This document shows, one piece after another, positions 1 through 11,137 of a stretch of DNA of 64,000 bases (position 1 is the first letter of the stretch; each line of letters opens with the position of its first letter). Origin of the DNA: Camillea tinctor. Lineage: Eukaryota > Ascomycota > Sordariomycetes > Xylariales > Xylariaceae. The translations under genes were made by a program, and so were the position numbers. The notes beneath the pieces are model-generated. The model was not told the DNA's origin and made no database searches. It saw only the letters and a program-made list of their open reading frames with translations. The DNA lies in assembly GCA_022578605.1 (NCBI GenBank), contig MU394119.1, positions 1-64,000 on the forward strand, in the 5' to 3' direction.

Positions 1-2474
1 TGTATTTAAAGAAAGTAGAAAAATAAGGATATGGGGTATGCCTAGTTATAGAAAATGAGTTTTTTCCAACAATGCGCTATGGTCAACCGTAACCAGCTAT
101 CTATTATCAGCTGTAAGACCAATTGCTTGCCGCTCTCCACTCAGTCAATCCGAAGTCTAGGAGGTTCAAACCTCAATGACCTAATCGAATTCCTTACCTA
201 ATGCATTTATCGGAAGCAGGTTAATCCACGTTTTTATAAAAGGTTCAAACTTGAAGTAAAGTTCTACCAATTCAATATTCTTAGGTAATACACGTGCTCT
301 CGCCTGTCGTCGGAGACATTACCTACATAAGTAGACCTTCGGTAACCGTTATCTGCCTCCTCCACCAATTACGTAGTGATGCTTAAGTTGAATCTTGATG
401 CAAAATGGATAATCCCCGAGCTCTCACCTACCAACACACAACTTGTAATTTGTCACGTACCTACAGATGTACGGTGAGCTCCGAGTCCCATGCTTCTATT
501 TACCAACCCGATTTAAATACAGTCAGTATACGGACCTACCTAAAGAGAAACCAGCCAAGGAACTTCCAGGTTATCCCCTAGCCCAGACGTGGTGGTATTT
601 TCCCCATGTTCCCAAATTTCCATAGGTTGGATAACATGCAAGTGAAGCAAGCTGCATGCATCTCTAAGCCCCAACAGGATGCAAAAAGAAAGATTCTTCA
701 ATTTATGGGAATTCTGACGAGGCATTCATTTTTCTTTTCATGATGACTATATAACCCAACCTAGTTTATTTTAAATCTCGAACTAGATTAATATGGTCTA
801 GAGCAAGTGCTACTATAAGGTATTTTCTGCTATCATCGTCGATCTTCTAGCTTCTCACATATACCGCCCGGTCTATCCGTTTTAGGTGGGTATCCCGAAA
901 TATAGTGTCCCGCCGTACCGCCTCAAACGAACTTACTGTTGAGAGGTCAAGGGACAAACAGTTAGCATCCTACGCCGCGCCTTATGGTGGAACGTTATAT
1001 TGTCTTGGTATAACCTTAACACGGGAGGTTAGGCAACTTTGAACTTCGGGATTGGACTGGCTGCTACTCCAACCTAGATTGCCCTATAAGCAAATCCTTG
1101 AATGTCATGTGTGATAGATGGGGATCAATAGGGATTTAGAATTGGGTGGCATGCCTTGTCTTACATGCAGAGCCAAATGTCAGGTGTGTTCGTCTTTGCT
1201 ATCTTCAGAAATATCTCTCAGCCGTGGGGTTGGGTAGACTCTGAGTGGGAGAGTGAAAAAAAAAAAAAAGCACGCACGAATCAGAACCGGAGGTCTGCAA
1301 GACGAACTTGCATGATCACTTCGTTCACTTACTAAACGCCCTCTGCACAGTGGTGACGGTGTGTAGTATAGAAACATACTACTATACACATGTTACCCAT
1401 ATAGTGTAAATATATTATACCTATCAATTTATAACATGAATGTACATAACTTACATAGGTTACATACATACTTACCTAGAATATCAATATTTCTCAACAA
1501 ATGGTTTCTAGTAACTAATAATATGTAAGTCGGGTTTTACATATTAGTCTACCTTATGTAGTACTACCTAACCTAGTACAACCTTTGATAGTTACGGATA
1601 TAAGTCAGGTACCTCACGGAAATCATGGGCTTTCTAGTCAGGGGCTGATGACGTTGTAAAATATCGACATCGTAGGATGACGTTTATATCGATGAATCCC
1701 ATGTAGAACTAGAAATGGCTCGGGAGCCTAGAGACGAGAATTGTTCGTGTCTAGTCCATGTCGTCGGATTTTTACCCAAGTTATCGTGTACTGAGTGGGG
1801 GGACTACCGCGTCCGCATCGTTAACTTGTACGATTTCGATTCGAGTGGGTCAGTGTACAACCAGTTGCAACCAGTCATCCTGCCCCAACGTGTCTGGACT
1901 TGTTAAGTTCACCTGCGAGGTGACCGCATCGCTATGTCCCACAGCGGGGTCTTAGCTCTCTGCCCCTCCAGCCCTCACACTTTCCATATGATAGCTCGAC
2001 TTGCCGTGCAGGCCGGGCTTTCCCAGGAACATGCCAATTGCTACCTAGGTAGCTACCTGTCCAGGACTAGCTAACTTCTTTCAGCTTCTCTTACTCTGTC
2101 CCTCCTCCCTTCCCCAAGTAGTCCCCAAGTAGGCCCCAAGCAAAGAGCCCCCAAGCAAGTCCCCCAGCATCAGTGCTACCATAAGAAGGGGAAGCTCCTC
2201 CAGACAAATTCATTCTCCTTCCAACTTCTCCTCCTCCTACCTTACACTTACACCACTTACATTATACCCCAACGCATTCTTCATCCGGTCTTTCTCTAAT
2301 TGAAAATATCTTCACCTTTTATCTACCCAATCTATCTTTATACTTCAGGTATGCCTACTTAGTCTCCGTCCCCTTACATACATATATATTCCCCTCCAAT
2401 AGCTCCTACCCCTCATCATTGTCATCATCATCATACGACATTGCTGACCTTGGCTATAGACCAACCTACCAAAA
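1..2474. other. Gene-poor left flank and promoter of the arabinitol dehydrogenase gene
   Basis: No convincing coding region is seen. The open frames at 1180-1389 and 1715-1955 are short, overlap one another in different frames and have no family signature. The stretch is AT-rich, with many short TAC/CTA-type words (for example the CTACCTAGGTAG palindrome near 2041). From about 2095 to 2460 it becomes strongly CT-rich, as expected for the promoter and leader of the gene that starts at 2475. Confidence 0.6.
2112..2169 (+). repeat. Five-fold CCCCAAGYA-type repeat in a promoter
   Basis: Five near-identical units, CCCCAAGTAG, CCCCAAGTAG, CCCCAAGCA, CCCCAAGCA and CCCCAGCA, follow one another about 300-360 bases before the ATG at 2475. 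The last unit (reverse strand CTGGGG) fits the SYGGRG consensus of the fungal carbon-repression factor CreA/Cre1; the others do not fit it exactly. A regulatory role is inference from the position and repetition. Confidence 0.5.
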
Positions 2475-4077
2475 ATGGCGAACCTCCCCAAGACCATGAA
2501 GGCTCTCAGGTATGTTGCAATCCTCAGATGAACCTTGATTACTCTCAAGGAGTAAAACAGTAGTCATTTTAGCCCAATTGGTGTTGTGTTTGTCTAACAC
2601 CTATATGTCTTTCTCAGATATGAGAAGCCCGAGGACTGGAGCATTGTTCAGGTTCCTCTCCCCACCCTACGACCTGGTGACGTCCTCATCAAAGTAAAGG
2701 TAAGCCTCTCTCAAACGATACACCCAGTACTTATGCTTCGATTATCATAATAACACAAGACAAACAAAATTGCTAGGCTTGCGGTGTTTGCGGTACCGAC
2801 TTGCATATCCACGAGGGAGAATTCATTGCCAAGTTTCCCCTCATTCCCGGCCACGAGACCATTGGCGAAGTTGTTGGTAAGACTTCGAAAAAAACACCCG
2901 ATCTGACATGTACCCGACTTAATCCTAGAAATTGAGCTAACGAATATTCCCCGTTAGCCTTCGCCGATGACGTCAAGGGCTTCGCAATTGGTGACCGTGT
3001 CGCTGCGGACAACTCGGAGCTTTGCGGCCATTGGTGAGCAATATTGATGTTTTTTGGCTGCAAAACGTCACCGTAGCTAACCTATGCTTTACACAGCTTC
3101 TACTGCAGAAGAGGTCAAGAACTCCTCTGCGAGGACTTCCAGGCTCACGGTGTCCTAGGTCTAGATGGTGGTTTTGCTGAATACGTAGGTGTCTTTTTTG
3201 TTATATCCACTCGAGCTTTAGTGGCCCAGCTAACCATTTGGCTCTAGTGCTCTTACAAGCAAGGTCGGCTTTTCAAGATCCACAACATCAGCGATGTTGA
3301 TGCTACACTCATCGAGCCTGCCTCCTGTGCCATGCACGGCCTGGAGAAGATTGCTCCCAAGGCCGGCTCCCACGCGCTGTTGATCGGCGCTGGTCCCACG
3401 GGTCTCATGATGGCTCAGTTCCTGTAAGTCCAATTGAACCCACTTGAGAATTAGTAGCAGTAAACTAATACCACTACAGAAAGCACAGCGGTGTCTCGCA
3501 ATTGACAATTGCCGCGCCCGAGGGTTCCAAGATGGAGCTAGCCAAGAGCCTCGATGCTGCTGACACCTACATCCCTCTGTCGCGATCAAACTCTGCCCCT
3601 CAGTGGGAACAGATCAAGAAGGACAACCCATACGGGTTCGATATCGGTATGTGGTGGAGTCTACCATGGAAACTGAATCGGTGCTAATACACAGTACAGT
3701 TGTCGAGGCTAGTGGTAGTGCCAAAGTGCTTGAGGACGCTATTAACTACGTTCGACGTGGTGGCAAGCTGGTCTGCTACGGCGTCTACCCAAGTGCTGCT
3801 CGTGTTTCCTGGCCACCGTCCAAGATCTTCGGTGATGGTAAGTCTAAACGAATACCTTGTTAGCCCAAATTGCTTTAACTGACCGCGACCAGAAATCACT
3901 ATCATCGGCTCTTTCTCCGAGACCTACATGTTCCCCTCGACCGTCGACTACCTAGACAGTGGCAAGGTGAAGACCAAGGGCATCGTCAACAAGGTGTTCA
4001 AGCTCGAGCAATGGGGTGAGGCTCTCGAGAGCATCCGAAATAAGTCAGCCATTAAGGCTGCTATTGTGTTCGACTAG
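2475..4077 (+). CDS. Zinc-dependent medium-chain alcohol dehydrogenase, D-arabinitol dehydrogenase type
   Basis: Predicted NAD(P)-dependent polyol oxidation in the cytosol, closest in pattern to fungal D-arabinitol dehydrogenase (ARD1 family). Nine exons: 2475-2509, 2618-2699, 2777-2876, 2958-3033, 3097-3184, 3248-3423, 3480-3646, 3700-3837 and 3893-4077. All have canonical GT-AG borders and join into one frame of 348 residues, a normal length for the family. The catalytic zinc ligands Cys44 and His65-Glu66 (PGHE motif) are present, as are the four structural zinc cysteines 95, 98, 101 and 109. A Rossmann motif GAGPTG lies near residue 180. The start gives [11 protein letters not shown], as in homologues. 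A repeated CCCCAAG element upstream could tie expression to carbon source. Convergent with the DUF3712 gene. The family is certain; arabinitol rather than another polyol as substrate is inference. Confidence 0.9.
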
Positions 4078-5390
4078 ACGAAGATATACATGAAACATAT
4101 ACCAAAAAGGGATCAGATATAAGCACCATATAGTTGAGACTATATTGGATGGTTCTACTAGAGTATACATATGGCAGATAGAATCTTCACCCTAAATGAA
4201 AAAATGATTAAAATAGATGAGGCTCAACTGTCTTTCCCCGGTAGTTTGGAAACGTAACGGTGGATGCAGTGGGCATTAGCCAATGAACGCCTCTGCATCT
4301 TCCGGATTAGGGATGCGGAACCTCTTGAGCGTAATGGTACCACGTTCTAGTGTACGGCGGGATGATCCATTTGTCTCGGCTGTAGTTGAGATAAGGTCGT
4401 GTTTGACCCCACGACCTTGATGGCCACCCCATACTACCGGAGCCAATGGCAGGTCTTGACTTATTTAGCTGTTCAAAGTCATTTCCCTCTTCCTACCCCT
4501 CCCTTTACTCCCATTCAATGTAGATCATGCATGCTGGCAAAAGAAGATGAGAATTCGTTTCGAGTCGGTGTGGGTAATCTGTCTGCGCTGGCATGTGGGA
4601 CATAGTGGCAACACGGACGATTCATCGTGGCCCGGGCGGGATAAATCTTTACCCTTCAATCTACCTGGCCTATACTTACTGGAGGGGAGCGGGAAATAGG
4701 CGTGGGGGAAAATCGAGCTATAGTTTGAGATGTCTACTGATCGATAACTTCTACTAACTGATATTATATATCTTAGATTCCTACCTATTGCTGTCATGGC
4801 CGAACACCGTTATAATCGAGACGAAATACCGATCATTACCTTATGAATACTTATATGTTTGACTCCCTGCGTTGACAGTGTGCGGGCGACGATATTGTAC
4901 TGGAATGCTACGAATACGATACGACGCGATATAGCTTGTCTGCGTCAACTGTCTTCTGTTCGATATTTACTATGCGATTCTAACAACGACTAGTGGATAT
5001 CGATACCATTTTTAAAAATAAAATAAAATAAAATAATAATAGGAATTCTAGTGGACTAAGATGAATACAGCGGGTAGGGATTTTATTTAGAAGCATACTG
5101 AACAAGAGAAAACATCGACAGTTTATTGGTATGACACTTGCGATGGGAAGGATAGGGAAAGAGAGGGAAAGAGTACATGGCTTGCTCTCCCCTCTTGCGT
5201 CCTGCTCTCGAGTATACCCCGAGGAAATAGGCATTATAGGTACGTGGCTCGGTATAAGGTCCACACTGACGAATAGGGAGAGGGTCTTATATTGTGCCGT
5301 AGAAATTCTTTAAAGATAGGAAGCGTGTGAGGAGCCGTAGAAAGAAATTATGTGGATATTGTATGCGGAAGAGTAGTATATAGGGGGACT

Positions 5391-5427
<37 letters not shown>

Positions 5428-5691
5428 GATATTATTACATTTGTATTGAGGCGAAATACATAACAGCGTAAAAAGGTGTTCGCCTAGCTGTATCATCTAG
5501 TCTATAAAGCAATGTGGGAGCAGCCTGGTTTCTGAAAAATACAGGTCAAGGAAACGCAATCCCCTAACACACTTCAGATAGTTACCTCTCTCATCTAACT
5601 TAGTACGTTCCGAGCGAAAGCAGCCTGCGTCAAATACAGACCTCGCAAATACATCCACGAGGATCCCGATACAGAACCAGAAATCCATATC
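4078..5691. other. Intergenic region between two convergent genes
   Basis: Holds the 3' ends of the dehydrogenase gene and of the minus-strand DUF3712 gene. Short open frames here (4399-4605, 4525-4797, 4980-5264) overlap on opposite strands and show no family signature. An AAAAT-type run lies at 5013-5040 and a GT dinucleotide tract at 5393-5426. No gene seen. Confidence 0.6.
5393..5426 (+). repeat. (GT)17 microsatellite
   Basis: Seventeen uninterrupted GT units lie in the 3' flank of the DUF3712 gene. Likely length-polymorphic between strains. Confidence 0.95.
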
Positions 5692-6868
5692 CTACCACTT
5701 CCATAGCTTGCTCTTCCATCCGCCGCCGCCGCCGCTGCCGCCGCTGCTGCCACCATCTGTGGCTGCAGCCATCTCCTCGATCTCATCCCCCTTACTCTTC
5801 TCCTCCAGCTCGCTCGCCTGGGGCATCTCAGGCTCGCCGTACTCCACCCCCAGCGCCCTAAACACCTTCCCCATGCCCTTCAGCGGCACGTCGATGCCCT
5901 TGACCGTCTCGTCGCACCACGCCGCGCCCGCACAGCGCTTGCCCACCAGCCGCGCCACCGTATCCTCCTCCCGCGCGCCGTCCCGGCACGCCTCGCCCGC
6001 CGCCACCAGCGCCGGCCGACAGACCAGCGTCCCCTGAACGCTGGCCTTGAACGCGCCGCGCCGCAGGTCCAGCCGCCCCTTCAGCTCGAGGTACACGAGC
6101 TCCGCGTCGTCGCCGCCGCCGTCCAGCACATCGAAGCTGCACGTGCCGAAGCTGATCTCCATAGGACTCGGGTTGCACACGCGCAGCACGAGGACGACGC
6201 TGTTGCTGTTGTCGCTTCTGCTGCTGTTGGCTAGGGGGCTGAAGACACACGACTGCACGGCCACCGACGGCCCGCCCATGCCCCGCAGCGCGACGTCCTT
6301 CGCGTACACGAGGGGCTGCGGCCGCGCGCCGAGCGCCCGCACGCTGGTGTGCCCGCCGCGCAGCGAGAGCGTGGCCTGCGGCGCGCGCACGATCGGCGAG
6401 ATGAAGGAGAGCAGCGCCGGGATCGAGGTGATGCGCACGTGCTGGTTGGTGACCAGGAGGGGGGCCCCCGAGGGGCAGGTCTTGATTTGTGGCAGGGTGA
6501 GGTGCCCGAAGCTCCCGCTGGGCCCGCACAGCGAGATGCTCATGGGGGAGAGGGTCGCGCTCGCGGGCCCGGTTTTGGTCACGAGGGCTTCGATCGAGAC
6601 GAAGAGGGAGCTGGGTGGGAGGGTTGAGTTAGGGGTTTTTTGGTACAGGGGGTTTGATGGGGTGGGAGGGACTGGAGGATAGAGGATAGGAAAGGGGAAA
6701 GGGAAAGGGGAAAGGGGGGGGAGAAACTTACTCATCGGTCACATTGCTGATGCGGATCAGGGTCAACTCTAACTCGCTGTTCTTCAGGATGGCGTCGATG
6801 ACGCTTCGTAGGGCAAAGTCCATCTGGCTCTTGTGTAGCTCAACGAGCCCTTGGAAACTACAATCCAT
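5692..6868 (-). CDS. DUF3712 family protein
   Basis: Two exons, 6868-6732 and 6610-5692, join through a phase-2 intron (GTAAGT donor, CCCAG acceptor) into 351 residues. Without the intron the frame would start with a proline-rich run, which is intron sequence read through. The joined N-terminus reads ..ISNVTDDSLFVSIEALV.., and the pattern 'TGP.SATLSPM...L.G..GSFG.LTLPQIKT' matches the fungal DUF3712 domain, followed by a second LEA-like beta domain (VLVLRVCNPSPMEISFGTC, about residues 185-205). DUF3712 proteins are usually membrane-anchored and of unknown function. No transmembrane segment is visible here, so an upstream exon carrying one may be missing from this model. The C-terminus is a Gly/Ser run ending in basic Trp/Lys residues. 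Exon 2 is very GC-rich. Convergent with the dehydrogenase gene. Confidence 0.75.
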
Positions 6869-9800
6869 GAGAGTTGAGGTGGACGGTGTTAGTGGTGGGT
6901 GTTCCTGTTACTATGTATCTCTTTGTGGGATAGAGGGTCCCTGGTGAAGGCTGAAGGTGATGAATCCAACAATGGTGAATTTTTCTTTTGTGTATGTTTG
7001 GGTTACATTATTTATGGTGAACACCTAGGCAGAGGGGTAGGTATGTTTGTCTATTTGTGTATTTACTTCTGGTCTCCTTGACGCTGAAGAGTTGTCGAGA
7101 TCAAGGAAGTGAAGCAGAGGTAGTAGTCGACAGATATAGGAGGTGGGTAGTTAAGTAGAGGAGATATTAGAAAAGGTACGGCACATTTACTAACTCGACA
7201 AATTACACACACCTGGGATTGTCTTCTTATTTAATACAGGATTATTTAGGGTGAATAATATTTCGATATCTCGTATGTTAAGGACATATCATATCTATAG
7301 ATATGTAAGTAGGATAGGTAAGTATAGTGGTGTTAATAGTGTTCTTCCAGAGAATAAGTTGTTTAATGTTTAGTTAAAGTGACTTGGTGCTGGCACATTT
7401 TCATCTCTAAGTTTGAATCGCCAATGTAAAGGGGCAAACTTTTTTTTCCCCTTTGAAACCCCCTCGCAAAAAAATGATTTATCTTTTATCACTTTTACCT
7501 TTATGTACCTAATTGCCGATTTGGAGAAGACGCCAGCCTGGAAGCTGCTACCCAGCAATCACATGGGATTAGTTTAAGTACGTAGGCAGTTCGCATGGGA
7601 AGGTCCATCTGACTGTTCAGCTCCTATCGTCTGGGGAAGATCGTCCGCGGGTCCTGCCGAAATCGTATTAACATGATGATTTAAGCTGCTAGCTAATACC
7701 GATGAGTATATTCCTAGTGTTAGGTGCATGTAGTTAGGTAGAATATATCTGCTCCATTGCCTTGCCGAGGTAACTCCTATAGCTTATAAAAGTACTTACA
7801 TCGATACTGACCTCCTAAACATCCTTAACTATAGGAAATGTTATAATTATAACTGGCATACGCAAGTTATGTAACGTATAGAATAAATAGTAGGTATAAG
7901 TACTGACCTAGATTATAGCATTGAGTTGTATGCGCACCATGTCTCTAAGAAAGACACACCTTGGAATCTAGGTAAGATATATATATACTTACGGTTGGGA
8001 GAGAAGGAAAATGGGAAGTAGTAGCCTATGTAGATTTATAAAACATCAATACCATATGTAGGTACCTAACCTAGTATGTAGGCAAGATGGTCTGTCTGCT
8101 ACAAGTCGTACTGAGTTTTTTTTCTCAATAACCGAACTCTAAATCCCCTCGAGTTTCTTAGCAACAACTACGCAGCAGCTCGTCTGTCCGGGCATAATAA
8201 GCCGCGTCATAATTAGAGAGGCCCTCAACATGGTGACATGATATTGGTTTACTTTCCAACGTTTTCTGGGTGCCTGCAGCGACAGTTGTAAGTTCTAGAT
8301 GTAAATAACCTATCCCATTTGAGATAATTGGTACCAGCAGGAGGTGTGGTCCAAGTCAAACGGAGCGGCCCCGGATTCCTTGGCTAATATGGGCCTACCC
8401 CATACCTCAAGAGATGATCGACTCTTTGACCCGCTAGGTCTATGATCGGGATTCTGCATTTTTTGCTTGGCAGAACCTAATTAGGTTGAGTAGTCGTAGT
8501 GGTGGTAGAATCCTATTTCATATAAGTACTTGCTCAGAGGTGAGTGTTGTTTTTTTGAGACTTAATGGCCTAGGTCAAGTTAGATGACTTGTACATACTT
8601 AGGAAGCCATAACACCACACTACTTGTTTCACTAACTAGGTGGTAAGTTATACGATGGATGTTATTCGTGCCTTGTTCTTAAGCCATGATTGATACTTTT
8701 TAGGTCTACTCTTTTGGTAGAAGGCTGTCGATTAGGTGTTAGCTACTGGGTTTGCGATCTTGTCGTAACCTTCTAGAACGTTTCATCGCTAGGGGGTGTT
8801 GTAAGGCATGATCTTTGATCGGGATTTGCCTAACTACCCATGTGGTAGAACCCCATGTATCCAGATCCGAGAAAGGTACATACATAGTAGTATATAACCT
8901 AAATGATTATTCTCTGTTTAAAGAGGCTGACACTGGAGGCTGGCTGACAGCTGGGTATGGCACGGACGATAATAAACTGACTTCGGATCCGTTTTAGTCC
9001 CCTTTTAACACAGCATAGCGAAAATATGCTCATACATGTACTTACTATGTAGTAACCTAGGTTTAACCCTTCAAGGGGATTAAAGAAAAGCTTCTGGCCA
9101 TGTTGTGTTACATCTCGTGTCCCATACACTACCTAGGTATAATACAGTATCTACTATGTGGTTAACTATATGTAAGAATATCGTGTCAGCTGCCTACTAG
9201 CCTACTAATTCAGAGTAATACAAGTGGTGGGGGTTGAATGATACGGAATATCCGTCTGCTGGGGACCGAAAGATATGATATCACACGGGTAATACCTTGC
9301 TAACCTAACCTAGGTATGTACCTGGTAAGTTGGGTCATCCTTGCATCCTGGACATCCATTACATGCAGTCCATGATGTACATACTTCAGCTGCTTAAGGA
9401 CCTTATAACAACTTGAGTGAATATTGATTAATCTTAGGTACAGAAGTTCCTCTTCTTGTGTTATACTCAAGAGAGCTAGTACTCATAATTGTAGTATTTG
9501 CCGATGATTTGCAAGCTAAGCGGGTTTGATTTTAAAGCATTGTCAATGCTCTGAATCTACGTACCTATCCTACTACTACCTACGTACTTGGCCGTACTTA
9601 GTAGTATGTAGTACTGGTACTTAGTACTTGCTTAGTGCTAGGCGGTTTCTCCGGCATGTCACTTTATCTTTGATGTAACCATGCAGCGTGCCCTTAGTTC
9701 CGTATGTAGGCGACTAGGTTAGGTAATAACGGCATTGAGAGCTTTGGATGAGTAGGGAAATGGCTGATTACAGATTATGTAGAATCCCGCTCACTCCCCT

Positions 9801-10598
9801 CCTCGCCGTGGGTCATAAGTATAAGTTAACTATTAATGGGATAGATGGTAGAACAACTTTCCTAGCCGGTCAGGCTACTTACCTACCTAAAGCAAGGAGC
9901 CTTGCAGCTGAATCTGCTTGACTTGATAAAAGAAGGAAAGTGAGGCGTAGCCAAGGCGTCTTTGCCCTTTTCTAGTAATGGAGGGCGGGTGCCGTGCAGG
10001 CTGATCTGGACTCACCAACGCCCATAATCCATGTGGTGTGACCAGATGGGTTATTATATATATATTTCTTTTCTTTTTCCTTGTCACTTTTTGGTTAGTT
10101 TATCATATATGTCGTATTGAATAAAGATCAGTCAAGAATTAGATAATATCGAGAAGTGATCGACTAGGTTAACGTTTACTGGTCATAGGTCTAGTAGAAC
10201 GGCTGGACGGACAGCCCTTTAATCCTTCACGGTGCCAGCTATGGGCCCCTGCATAGGAGCTGGCGTTTCCAAATACGGGGTTTGAGTAGCTGCCGGGGCC
10301 AGGTGGGACAGGGTGGGGCGTGACGGTATTGTACATACTTTTTTCAGGAGGTTACAGGGCAGTTCGGACAGCGGCAAGTGCAATGATTCGTTGAATCACA
10401 CGCTAATGCCTTTTTTTCATTAGGTAGTCCTGCCAGTTGAATCACCAAAGCAAAACCCACCCTTACTTACACCACTACAACCACACGACACACTGCGAAA
10501 GAGAGAAGAACCTAACTTCAAGGGTTGGTTGAACAATAACACCAACACAACCCATATGTAGTTGTAGGTTAGGAGGGAGAAGGAGGTAGGATTTCTTA

Positions 10599-10619
10599 TT
10601 TTGTTTTGTTTTGTTTTGT
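10599..10619 (+). repeat. (TTTTG)n microsatellite
   Basis: Four consecutive TTTTG units lie about 520 bases upstream of the HECT ligase start. Confidence 0.9.
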
Positions 10620-10686
10620 ATTGTGTTATGTTATGTGTCGTTGTCGATATCTTTGATTCTTCCAAAACTGGCTGACCCAGTTCCCT

Positions 10687-10731
10687 CCGTCTCCGTCTCC
10701 ATCTCCATCTTCATCTCCATCTCTGTCCCCA
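10687..10731 (+). repeat. TCTCCA/TCTCCG hexamer repeat
   Basis: About seven imperfect hexamers (TCTCCG, TCTCCA, TCTTCA, TCTCTG) form a pyrimidine-rich tract in the upstream region of the HECT ligase gene. It may belong to a CT-rich core promoter or leader. Confidence 0.8.
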
Positions 10732-11137
10732 TCCCCCAGTCCTTCGTTTTTCTAATTACGGGTACGAACGAAGAAGACGACGACGACCGCAACGCCGAGC
10801 ACGCATTTGCGCAATCAAATCTCCACCCTGTTAATCTCGATCATGCCTCTCCCTATTGACCCTCTTCGTCATTCCACCACTACGTGACCAACTCTATTGT
10901 CAGGAACTTTCATTGTCTGTCAACCATAGCTATTGCCGTAACCTAACTAGTTCTTGTAAGTAAAAGAAGGTTATCTGCGTCTACACAACTTCACCTCCTA
11001 ATCGTTTGCTCTTGCTGAGCCTAAGCCATACAAAGAATCGAATCCTATGCAGATGCGGACGCAATTGCGTCTTAGGCCTTGCGACTTGTCTTCTCCAGCT
11101 TCCCTAAGTTTTGTCTTGTCGAGTCGATGCAAGCACC

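Larger units (their letters stand above)
6869..11137. other. 4.3 kb gene-poor AT-rich region
   Basis: No frame longer than about 80 codons looks coding. The region is rich in TAG/CTA words and CCTAGGT-type palindromes (for example around 9131 and 9301-9325). The last 500 bases become CT-rich and hold a TTTTG run (10599-10619) and TCTCCA-type hexamers (10687-10731); they probably form the promoter and leader of the HECT ligase gene. No transposon open frame or terminal repeat was recognised. Confidence 0.6.

Noticed and set aside
163..180. GGAGGTTCAAACCTC, resembling a tRNA T-arm
   Set aside because: The hairpin is a plain inverted repeat; no cloverleaf can be completed upstream.
5858..6682. 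Open frames of 211 and 223 codons overlapping the DUF3712 gene
   Set aside because: Arg/Ala/Gly-rich shadow frames of a GC-rich exon; the minus-strand frame with DUF3712 pattern explains the stretch.
6624..6735. Start of the DUF3712 protein at the ATG at 6735 giving a proline-rich N-terminus
   Set aside because: That ATG overlaps the GTAAGT donor; splicing from 6732 to 6610 gives a continuous DUF3712 pattern, and the proline run is intron sequence.
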